Shown here: piece after piece, positions 19,225 through 30,400 of the stretch
Layout of the letters: each line of letters begins with the position of its first letter
Numbering within the stretch: the stretch's first letter is position 1
NCBI GenBank assembly: GCA_944989445.1
Contig: CALYLW010000691.1
Location: 530,048-594,047, forward strand
Source of the DNA: Ampullaceana balthica
Taxonomy: Eukaryota; Mollusca; Gastropoda; Lymnaeidae
Length of the DNA stretch: 64,000 bases
Direction of reading: 5' to 3'
Position numbers and translations under genes: made by a program
The notes under the pieces: generated by a model
Seen by the model: only the letters and a program-made list of their open reading frames with translations
Told to the model about the DNA's origin: nothing
The model's database searches: none

Positions 19225-20640
19225 AGTAAAAACTGGCTAGCACAAATTGGGGCGCTGACGCAAGAACGCTGAGAGCTCTTTACCTCAGCAAAGTGAGAAG
19301 CGCCATAGACTACAGCCTCCCCACCCAGGCCTTTGCGAGCAGAACAGCGCTCGAGGACCTGGATAGAGTCCAAATCCAAGCGCTAAGATTGGTGTGTGGG
19401 GCGTTAAGTACCCCACCCAACGCCGCGGTAGAAATCTTGTCAAACGTGGAACCGCTCAAAGTACGGCGAGAGAAGGCAATACTAACTACGGTGGAACGAT
19501 ACCGTAGGATGGACCGTGATGAACCCTATTTTCAGTTACAAGACAGGTCGGTAAAACGCTGGCGACTGAAACGACCCTCCTTTATGGATGTGGTCAACGA
19601 GCTTGAGGTTTCAGTCAATTTACTCAAAAGCAGGGAAAAATGTCCATGGTCCCGGCGAGGGGACCCCACGAATGCTTCTCTCCGCCCGATATACGTTTGA
19701 CACTGGTAAATGCCGCGGTGAGGAAAAATAGTCCAGTAGAGCTTCAGCACGAGGAAGGACTGAGAACTATTAATGCCTATGAAACCGGCGTAGTGAGAGT
19801 ATACGCAGATGGCTCATGCTTCTCAGACGGACGAAGCGGGTAAGGCACAATGATTGAATGCCCCGCGGGTGGACCAGCAGCAGCAGAGCTGTCTGGACCA
19901 TGTGGATTGATAGCCTCGGGCGGGGATGCCGAGCTAGAAGCAATTAACAGGGGTGTGAAAGAAGTGCGCCTACGCCTATGTAAAAGAAAGGTTTTTTCAA
20001 ACAGTCGTAGTCTTCACCGACTCAAGATCCTCCCTGGAGGCCTTGGGTCGGAGCTCGTTGGAGACGAAAACTGTCAATGCTGTACTGGAGATCGTGAACA
20101 ACATTAGATCTCGCGGGGGCATGGTTGTCCTGCAGTACATAACAGGGCACGCAGGAATACCACAGCAGGAAAGGGCAAACCTGCTGGCGCAACAGAGCAC
20201 TTCCCAGCCCCAAATCAATCGCCCAATTACTCAGCTGGGAGTCAAATCGTGGTTAAAAGCCTGCTTTATGGAAATATGGCTTGCGGGCTGGGAAAATGGT
20301 GACACGGCAAGGGTGCTATACAACGAAATGCCGCGACCGCGCAAGCGAGATCCCTGGTGGGAGCTTCCTCGTAGCTGCCAGTCCCTCATTACGCAAATGC
20401 GGACTGGACACTGTCCAGCAAACAGCTACTTGAACAGGCTCGATAGGAACAGGGAACACGGCTGTCGTTTATGTGGTATGGCCGAGGAGACAGTGGCACA
20501 TCTGCTGACCCGATGCTCTGTGGCGATTGGGGACACGGACGGATCAGACAGCCCACGCACTGTGGAGGAATATCTCCATGGCGACGCCCTGGTATTGTAG
20601 GCCGGGCTATAAGAGTCTGAATGACTAAGCCCTCCAATGA
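19225..20640 (+). pseudogene. Non-LTR retrotransposon 3' part with RNase H and zinc knuckle
   Basis: C-terminal third of a LINE from the RNase H-bearing I/R1/LOA-type groups. It starts after the RT palm, in the thumb region (SKVRSAIDYSLP, then LEDLDRVQIQALRLVCGA, 19290-19420). The RNase H follows: VYADGS near 19800, a TDSR-like strand near 20015, and YITGHAGIPQQERANLLAQQ (20140-20195), the GHxGIxGNExAD signature. The end has a conserved CHCC-type knuckle CRLCGMAEETVAHLLTRC (20465-20520). At least three frame changes break it, so it is inactive and 5'-truncated. Its base composition is GC-richer than its surroundings, as expected of a younger insert. Confidence 0.75.
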
Positions 20641-21163
20641 GAATGTCACATATTTAGTAAACTCGTGCAGGGCCAACATTGTTGTATAAAGCAAAGGCAA
20701 TCAAAATTATGTAAAGATACAATCTTTTTATTATAAAGAATATGAGAGCAGAGTTTAAAGACATCATTGTTGATGCTGGTGAAATGACATCCGAAATACA
20801 TCATGCAGATAAAATAGATGCCTTAATACCTTGACATCGAGATCGTCAGAGGTAAAAAAAAATGATTAAAACAAGGATTAGCCCATAATCGATGCACAAG
20901 AAAAAATACAAAATTGAATTCTTTTACCACCTGTTTGATACCACAAATTAGTGTTAAAGTATTAATTCAGACATAGCTTTGATGTTTCTAAATTACTTTG
21001 AGAATTCTCTGAACTATAAAATCGTAAAAAATGTATGAATTATATCCATGTTAACTTTTTTTTATGGAGTATTTTAATTCAATAATTTTTACAAGCATGT
21101 AGGTTAATTATTGAGTTAAGGTTGGCTTTTGTAACGTTCGATATATATATATATATATATATA
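20641..21163. other. No gene recognised; (TA)n at 21140-21162
   Basis: AT-rich filler between a LINE end and a Helitron end. Confidence 0.4.
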
Positions 21164-22610
21164 CTAGTAGACCCGTCGTGCATTGCAACGATCAAAGTAA
21201 AAAGGAATAAATTTAAAGAAACCAATGAGTGGTATGTTTAAAAATAATTCTGAAGAGATCTTCGTGGAAGTGTGAAAAAAAAATCCAAGTTTCATAGCAA
21301 ACAGATAAATAAATTAATAATTAAATAGCGTACAAAAGAAGAAACGATATTAAGGGCCCCGGCCCCAAAATGAGTGATATTATAGTTGTATTGCCATTGT
21401 ACTCATTTCTTAAACGTTTAACATTTTATTCACTATTCAGTCATTAACAATCTTGACAAATAATGACACATGTATCCATTATTATACAAATTGAAATTAA
21501 CAGGTGTTTTGAACTTTATATCTTGCCCAGAATGGGCCCTGGGGCCCTTAATGTTGTTTTTATCTATTGTACTCAATATATATTCCTCAATATCGTGTAG
21601 AATTGAATAGGGAATACAATGATTAAAGTTCAGTAAAAAGACTTTTTCGAAGGAATGGAAATTAAGAGTTCAGTGTCCTATAGTAATATAGGCTCTTAAG
21701 TTTTTATATTTTAAGTTTTGTCAAAATCCAGTTTTTTTCTCAAAATCTAACTCTTAAACTACTTTTTATATACCTACAATAGGGGGAAAATAGCATTAAG
21801 GGGCCCTGGCCCATTCGGTGCAAGAGGTCAATTTCAAAAAACCTGTTCATTTTAGTTCATTTTTATTGTGGGTCTATTTCTCAAGCTCTTTAAAAAGTAA
21901 ATAGGAAAACTATCTTACACATATACGAAAAAAGATATTTGGGGCCCCGGCCACGAAGATATTGGTATTAGAAGTGCAGTGTCTATAGTATTTTAATATA
22001 GGCTACCAAGTTTTACATAAATAGGTTTTTCATTAAATGTCGAGTTTTGGAACAGAAAAAAATTAAAACCAATTCGCAATTAAATTTAAACGTGTAAAAA
22101 ATTAAATCTAATGCATCGTGTGGCAGTTGTAATTAAATATTTTTACGTGTCTATCTAATATATAGAGAGTAACAGTAAAGAAAATGACAATTCTTTGTAC
22201 TACACAGCTCAAATTATGAAGCGTACACGAAAAGGTGCGCACCGTAATTAGACATTATAATATTTTTTCAAATGCGCACGGCTGAAAATAAAGTATTGGC
22301 ATTGGGTAAAAAAAACGTCACCAAAAGTAACTCGCTTTGAACGGCATTTGAACGTCCGCGTAAATTTGTTCAATACAGAAATGAGGTTAAATTTTTTATT
22401 CTTTGTCTCTGCATTTTCTGATTATTTAATTTAAGGCATTCGGGCAAAAGGGACAATTACAAAAACTAACTTAAAACCACCTTCAGGGTAAAAGGAACCG
22501 TCCTGCCAAATTTGGTCCCCGTCCGTCATTTGGTTTTTCCGTGATTGTCTAACAGAAAGTTGAAAAGTGAAACATACAAACATACAAACACTGGAGCTTT
22601 ATATATTAGA
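21164..22610 (-). mobile_element. Non-autonomous Helitron (family C)
   Basis: About 1.45 kb. On the minus strand it begins TCTAATATATAAAGCTCCAG (22610) and ends GACGGGTCTACTAG (21164) followed by T. Before the end is an imperfect hairpin around TTGCAATGCACGACG. A 5' TC, a 3' hairpin and CTRR are the canonical Helitron ends. It has no Rep/helicase. The 5' neighbour is T instead of the usual A. Relatives of its 5' half occur at 59755-60159 and, rearranged, at 54455-54575. Confidence 0.6.
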
Positions 22611-22611
22611 A

Positions 22612-23395
22612 TATGGGCTGCAGACATTAACGATTAATTTCTCTATTAATCGTTAAAAAATTCAACGATTTAAATACTTTTTAACCATTAATTGACCCAT
22701 CACATACAAATTATTGGAAGTTAAAAAGTAAAAATAAACAAAAATAAAAAATAGCAGCCGAAATATAATAACATATTTCCTGACGATTACACGAAAATTT
22801 TAGTTTTAAACTATTGACTGGCGGGAATGTTCACAATGTTGATAACGTGTAGTGTATCCATTGTGAGAAATCGTTTGCATACCATGGCTCTAACACTTTG
22901 ACTGCTTATGAAACCAAATGAAAAGCGTATTAAGCTAATGACAGTAATGGAGTCTGACTCTGACACAGTAAATACCGACAGCTCTGCTGATGAATTACTG
23001 ACTTACAAAATGGAGTTGAAAGTTCCTGAATCCATTAACCCTCTACAATGAACACCGATACGTGATAATGTTATTCCTTGCCAAGACCGTTTTGTGCATA
23101 CAAGTTACCTCAGTTCCATTTTAATGATTGTTCAGCTCGGTTGGTTATATTATCAATTAGAACCGCTAATCACTTGAACCAAATAATGTCAACACACTTG
23201 TCTTTTTGCGTAGTTTGTTAAAAGATGACATATAAAGGAGACATTCCAGTTTTTGTAGATTTTCAACAATAACCTTTAATAAGAGTTACTTATGACATCA
23301 TAAATTCTAATTTGTGGCTTTTATCGAAATTTACGATTAATTAATCGTTACTTTTTCCAAAGTTAACGATAAATTTAAATTAATCGTTATCATAT
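22612..23395 (+). mobile_element. hAT deletion derivative: BED finger joined to C-terminal domain
   Basis: A small element wedged between two Helitrons. AACGATTAATTTCTCTATTA on the left and TTAACGATAAATTTAAATTA on the right form terminal-type inverted sequence. Inside, the plus strand reads CIHCEKSFAYHGSNTLTAYE (22857-22917), a decayed BED zinc finger. Soon after comes DELLTYKMELKVPESINPLQ (about 22988-23047), the segment just before the hAT dimerisation domain. The whole catalytic core is absent, so this is an internally deleted, non-autonomous copy. Stops are present. Confidence 0.5.
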
Positions 23396-23767
23396 ATATA
23401 TATACTAGCAAAATACCCGCGCTTTGCTGCGGAAGTTAGGATTTTAGTAAGCGTTGAAAACCCGTTTCACACCAATTTAAAACACCAATTGATTTCAGTC
23501 TGGATCATGATGGATATACTTGTTTTTCAATATTTGTCAAGGTCGTGTAAAATAAAATGTGTACTACAATGACATTAAGGACCCTCGTGCAAAGTGGATG
23601 CAGTATGTGCATATCTCATAAGGTATGAAGATTTCAATCTAGGTCATGATAGAGATACGAGTCAATATTTATTTAAACTATTTAAAATCCAAAGGTAAGA
23701 AAGCTTTAAATGTTTACGAAAAAAATATTTTGGGTCCCGGCCCCGAAGGAACAGACGTTAGAAGTTC

Positions 23768-23915
23768 ATTAATATTTTTTAAATTGGGAAAAGTAAAGTT
23801 TGAAAAGATGTGTTTTAAAACAATGAAGTCTTGAAAGCTGCAAGTAGGCTTACTAAGTAGCAGAAATACTACAAATGGTTTTTTTTATAACAGAGAATTA
23901 TATTTTTACCACAAA

Positions 23916-23950
<35 letters not shown>

Positions 23951-24370
23951 CGTTTGCCAAATTTTTTAGTGAAGGTATAGATTCAATAAACACTTTTAAT
24001 TTGAAAATTGAAATATGTAATCTTTCTCTTTAAATTTGCAATGAATAATTAAACAATATTAAATATGTTATTAGAGTAATTGTAAGTCTTAGTGTACAAT
24101 AAATTGATATGTACATTTAAACACAGAAAAGGCCTTGATATAAAAAATGAATAGCAAGTACTTCTTTTTTATCAATACAAATTACTACACCATTGAAAAA
24201 CAAATCGATGCATTTTAATTATCAGACTAATTAAAATTTAGTTTAATGTTAAATTCATTTTATTACAAATTGAATCAGAACAATGAAAATTAACAACACA
24301 TCTTCTTTTATTTAGTAAAAAAATTCAAAAAGAAATGAGACTAATAAATCAAGATATCTGAATATATATG

Positions 24371-24437
<67 letters not shown>

Positions 24438-25204
24438 TTGTTTTGGTACACCTACGACAATATCTTATATGCCAAGAATGTTACGATCAAATTAACTTTC
24501 CAATGAAAATATCTACATGTGACTAAGCAATAGTTTTAAAATATATATATATATTTTGAAATTAAATTTAAATTTTACATTAACACACCTTTCAAAAGTC
24601 TTATTTGATGTAAGCCCATTAAATTATAATTTTAATGTTGGTGAGTTTTAAGGGTTTAAAAATAACATTATTCATGGAACAGACTATAGGTCCGAAGATT
24701 TGAAAACGGACATTTCTTATGGATCAATGCTTTTCTCTGTAATAACACATCGATAAATGTGTATTTAAACATATTGCATTGTATCCGGTGGGTATTTTGG
24801 CAGTTATAAAAGACATGTAGTGTCATGATGTGTAATTTAATTGAAAGAAATTTTAAAGCAGAAGTTGGCCTTCAATAATCTCCTTAAAATAATTCTCGAT
24901 TCTATTTAGGAAAAGAACTTTGACTTTAAATAATCACTAAAAAATTATCTGACAGGATTTCTTAAGACCTTCACCACTAAAGTCACGTTGTATAATAACA
25001 ATTGAATTGATTTCAACAATTTGAGAATTTATATAGCGCAATAATCCAGCTAGCAGCTGCTTTCAACGCGCTTTACATAGAAAAATGAACACAAATATTT
25101 GTACACGCTTTAAGAAAAAAAAACAACAGCAGCATGCATATTTAAATTTAAAAAAAATATATTTACACGATTGTGCAAATAATCTAAATTTGTCAGTCAA
25201 AGAG
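23768..25204. repeat. Helitron A 3' region, tandem unit 1
   Basis: About 1.44 kb. It contains GTGTTTTAAAACAATG near its left end, a (GA)n tract at 23918-23951, a long (TA)n at 24368-24434, and a GCTTTCAACGCGCTTTACAT motif near 25060. The same order recurs in unit 2. No protein is seen. Confidence 0.65.
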
Positions 25205-25381
25205 ATATTTGATTTTTTTTAAATTTGGAAAAGTAAAGTTTGAATAGATGTGTTTTAAAACAATGCAGTCTTGAGGGCTTTAAGTAGGCTTAATAAGTAG
25301 TAGAAATACTACAAATGTTTAATAACAGAGAATTCTATTTTTACCACAAAAGAGAGAGAGAGAGAAAAGAGAGGGAAAGGG

Positions 25382-25460
<79 letters not shown>

Positions 25461-26799
25461 CGTTTGCCAAATATTTAAGTGAAGGTATAGATTCAATAAA
25501 CCCTTTTACTTTGAAAATTGTAATATGTAATCTTTCTCTTTAGATTTGCAATGAATAATTTTAAACAATATTAAATATGTTATTAGAGTAATTGTAAGTC
25601 TTAGCGTACAATAAATTGATAGGTACATTTAAACACAGAAAAAGCTTTGACATACAACAATAAATTGATATGTACATTTATACATAGAAAAAGCTTTGAC
25701 ATACAAAATGAATAGCAAGTACTTCTTTTTTATTGATAATTTTCTTTTTAAATTGAGCTTTAAAAATGTATTCAAAAACAAAAAGAAAACATATTTTACG
25801 GCAGCCATGTATCAGTAGACTATTGCCTATTTGAAAGGTTGTCACTTAGACTGGCAATAGATGAATTCATATTTTCTACATAAGCGACATTCTATCTGTA
25901 AAATATCCATTTCAGTAAAATCGGCTTCCATTTAACTTTAACACTTAATATTGATTAATATTCTCCAGAACTTAAACTAATTATTTCACACATTTTACTA
26001 ACCCAGACGTTATTATTGTTAATAATTTCTAATAGTAAAATCTTTTACACATAGATTATTTCAATTATACTGGACCTAATGATTTTGTTTTCCTCTGTAA
26101 AAAATAGTTTTCTGTATCTGAAACATGACTATAATTTACTCAATAGCTTTTTTTGTACAAAATGAAATTGAATTTAATTTTTCTGATAATACACCTTTCA
26201 AAAGTCTTATTTGGTGTACGTCCATTAAATAATAATTTCAATGTTGGTGAGCTTTAAGGGTTTTAATAACATTTTCTTTGAACAGACTATAGGTCCGAAG
26301 ATTTGAAAACGGACACTTCTTATAGATCAATGCTTTTCTCTGTAATATACATTGATAAATGTGTATTTAAACATAATGCATGGTGTTCGTTGGTACTTTG
26401 GCAGTTATAAAAGACATGTAGTGTTATTATGTGTAACTTCATTTAAAGAAATTTTAAAGCAGAAGTTGGTCTTCAATAATCTCCTTAAAATAATTCGTTT
26501 ATTCTATTTGGAAAAAAACATGAACTTAAATAATCAATAAATTTTATCTGACAGGATTTCTTAAAACCTTCACTTGTAAATGCACGTTGTAGTATCATAA
26601 CAATTGAATTGATTGTAACAATTTGAGAATTTATATAACGCGATAATCAAGCTATCCGCAGCTTTCAACGCGCTTTACATAGAAAAATGTACAGAAATAT
26701 GTGTACACGCTTTAAGTAAAAAAAAACATTTACATTTAAATTGAACAAAAATATATTGACATAAGTGTGAAAATAATCTAAATTTATCAGTCAAAAAAA
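25205..26799. repeat. Helitron A 3' region, tandem unit 2
   Basis: About 1.6 kb copy of unit 1 with a longer (GA)n (25350-25460). It has an extra 300-bp piece around 25640-25930 that matches the end of unit 3 and includes CGGCAGCCATGTATCA. The order of the other motifs is the same. Confidence 0.65.
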
Positions 26800-27140
26800 A
26801 TATTTGATTTTTTTTTAAATTTGGAAAGATGTGTTTTAAAACAATGCAAATGTTTAATAACAGATAATTCTATTTTTAACACAAAAGAGAAGAGAGAGAG
26901 AGAGAGACAGATAGAGGGGGGAGGAGAGGAGAGAGAGAATAATAAAACAATATTAAATATGTAATTAGAGTAATTGTAAGCCTTAACGTACATTTAATTT
27001 GTAGGTACATTTAAACACAGAAAAATCTTTGAGATACAAAATATATAGCAGTACTTCTTTTTATAATTTTCTTTTTTAAATGGGCTTTACAAAATTTTGA
27101 CGAAACACAAAGAAAATATATTTTATGGCAGCCATGTATC
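26800..27140. repeat. Helitron A 3' region, partial unit 3
   Basis: Starts like the other units, keeps a short (GA)n (26885-26939), then runs directly into the decayed helicase tail. This suggests that the whole tandem array grew from the 3' flank of that older helicase copy. Confidence 0.6.
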
Positions 27141-27340
27141 ACCAGGCAAATTTCCATGAGAAAAACAGGGGCCGTTCAAATTTATTTCAGCTACCGACAG
27201 TGATTGTCCTTGTGTGTTATTAATAGATATTCCGAATTGAGAACTGAAGACGTTTAAATTTAATTTCATTGTATGTTGGCATTAATGGGATTATGGATAA
27301 AAAGACATCTTTCTCCTTTAGCACAGCCTGTCAAAACTGT
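27140..27340 (-). pseudogene. Decayed C-terminal helicase tail of a second Helitron
   Basis: Read on the minus strand: LTGCAKGERCLFI, then KFKRLQFSIR, then SINNTQGQSLSVAEINL and CFSHGNLPG. These align in order with the last PIF1 motifs of the intact neighbour gene (KRLQFPVR, TINKSQGQTL, CFSHGQLYVA). At least two frameshifts and stops are present. It lies only about 80 bases downstream of the intact gene's stop and is clearly not a copy of it, since the sequence differs at most positions. Confidence 0.7.
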
Positions 27341-27419
27341 TACTTCAATTACTGCTTTAATTTTTTACTTATAAAATGTAAGTCTTTAATACGATTGAAA
27401 ATTGAAAATACACAAATAA

Positions 27420-30400
27420 TTATTTATTAAGTATTTCCGTGTATACAATATTGTCAGTTCGGCCCTCCGGTTGTAAAATGACTAAGCTGCTTGCTGAGCG
27501 TACTCTAGAGCATGCAACGTAAAGTTGCCCATGCGAAAAGCAATCTTGCCTTAAATCAATGCCAACCATTTGTAAGGTCTGTCCCTGAGATTTGTTTATT
27601 GTCATTGCGAAACAGAGCCTTACTGGAAACTGGAGGCGCTTAAATTGAAATGGCATATCAGAAGGAATAATTGAGATGCGAGGAATAAAAACTGTCTCCC
27701 CTGAGCCATGGCCAGTAAAAATAGTTGCCTCAATTAGATTTTTGTGCAAACACGTGACCTGAAGTCTTGTGCCGTTACAAAGTTTCTGTGGCTGTAAGTT
27801 TCTCAGCAACATTATCGGTGCCCCAACCTTCAAAATTAGCTCATGCTCAGGAGTTCCTGGAGGATTTAGAGTGTGAAGAAACTCTACCGGATAATGCACT
27901 ACGTCTTCCACTTCCACAACTGAATCAACTGACTTATATTTTTTAACTTGTGAAGGTAGCTCTTTAATTAAAATATGATTTATCGTCGTAGTCATGTCAT
28001 TCCTTGGTGTCAAGATAGCTCTCTCCCTTAACCATGACACGTCATATTCATGGAGATTTTTTATATTCGGGTAAACCTTTTCAAGGAGGATTTCCAAGGT
28101 ATTCACGAGGTGACAGAGATTTGTAGGAATTTTTATTTTACAATTTTCCTGAATGAAGGTGCCATCTCCTATACTCATTAGAATAGAAGAGAACTCCCCG
28201 TCTTTTTTGTCGCCATTCAAATGAACCCTCATGTTTATTTCTAAGGTAATAATATTGATTTGTGGCCATAGGTAGGAAGACTTCAGACATGCCTTAACTT
28301 CATCAGCACGTGTTCCTCTGGGTACGATTGGTAAGGTTTGCCGGAAGTCTCCAGCTAACAACACTGTCAAGCCTCCCATAACTTTGTTGGTGTTTCGGAT
28401 GTCTTGGAGTGTCCTGTCTAAAGCCTCAATACCTCCTCTGTGTGCCATTGTGCATTCATCCCAGACAATAAGCTGACAATGTCGTAGTACTTCAGCCGTG
28501 TTGCTCTGTTTTGATATGTTGCACATTGGAGATTCAATATCGCTGAGGTTCAGAGGCAGCTTAAAAGCTGAATGAGCTGTTCTGCCACCCTCAAGAAGAG
28601 TCGCTGCGATCCCAGAAGAAGCCACAGCTATGGCAATGTTACCTTCTGCTCGGATTTTTGCAAGAAGAAGGTTTATAAGAAATGTCTTGCCAGTTCCTCC
28701 TGGAGCATCAAGGAAAAACACCGTGCCAGTGCCCGAGACAACACTTCTCGTGACTTGCTCATAAACTGTCTTTTGGTCACTGTTTAGTAACATCTCGTTA
28801 TTTGTAACTGTGTTGGCCAACTGCGAGGTGTTGTAAGATGTCTCTCTCAAGTACTCTGGATTTGAAGTAATCCCTGTCAGTTCTTTCAAAGGTGATGGCA
28901 AACCGTAATGTTTAAGAGATTTACCTCCAATATAAATCACATAGTTTTCAAGCAACTGTAGACACTCGTTATACATCAAATCAGACCATTTTTCGACTTC
29001 TGTTCCCTTATGAGCTCTTTCAGTCTGTCTCCAAACATCTTCTGCTAGGCTGTCTCTATGTTTTTCCCATAAGCTTAATGGGTTTTCCATTTGGCAGAAC
29101 ACCAGCATGACACCAAAGAGTTCACGGATCATTTGAGGTGACCGAGATAGGGCAGCTTCCTGTAGAGTCTCGTCCCAGTTGATATCGTCCTGTAACAAAC
29201 CAAGGGCCCTGCAGGCCGACTTATAGGTTGGATGTAAGACACCACCAACTGTTCTCAGACATTGAAAAGACGTGGGACCTTTGATTTCGTTGAGCAGCAG
29301 CCGAAGATGGTAGCATTCAGAGTTTTTCGGGTGCACAGTGTAGATCCGTCCCAACACATTATCTCTTTTCACTCCCGAATGTCCTGGCACAGTCTTCCCT
29401 TGTTTTCTCCGACAAAACATGTTGTTATTCCACACATAATAGGATGGAATTTCATTATAATGAAGTTGTTTTGCAAAATCATCGCGTTTGCAAAGGTCAA
29501 AGAATGCTAACAGTGTCGTCTGTGGTGGATTGCGTACTTTATTGACAACATTGCATTCTGTGAAATAAATTCTTTGCCCGTTCTCAAGATGCACAGCAAG
29601 ATGAACGACCGGAGGGTAACGTTCGTGAACGGGAAAACGGAAAATGCGCCACGCTGCTTCAGAGCTACTTATGTAACGTCCAGCTTCGTATCGAGATATT
29701 TCGTCATATTGATTTTGTATTGCAAATACTGCCTGGTCACTTCCCTTGTTAATATACTTGCATATGTATTTTATCGATTTTACTGAATTGCAAAATTCAA
29801 CGTTGATGTGGGCATTGAAGAAGCGGGACAGCACAGGATTATATGGGACCACCCATCTGTTGTCGATATCTTCTCCATTGATGTTAGCTGTATGACCGCC
29901 ATTACCCGGAGCGCGCCGGCGGTACTGAGGATAACCATTTTCTCCTGCCTGAGTTTCTGAGATGAAGGGACGCGGGAATTTTCTACTACATGTTCCGTTT
30001 ATCATGCAGGGGGATTTAATATTATGAGGTCCACATGGTCCGTGGATCATGGTGGATTTTACTATTTCGTAGAGGGATGGGTCAGTCTGTGGATCAGGAA
30101 GTTCAGCACATATCACTTGATCGATGACAGCTGGCCTAATCCTATCCTTTAACCACAACAGAATGTGTGCATGGGGAAGTCCTCGCTTTTGCCACTCTAT
30201 GGTGTACATGTAGCAAGTTGTACAGCCGAAAATGTTACTCTTGGTCAGCAAGTCCATCATTTTGCGAATTTTCAAGTGAAACACTCGGCTGATGAGGTCG
30301 TGTCGATCGTGAGGTTTTTGACGTGGTAGGAGAACGTTAGTGATATCAGTCCACTTTGGATTACAAGTAAATGTGATAAATAAGTCAGGTCGGCCATAAT

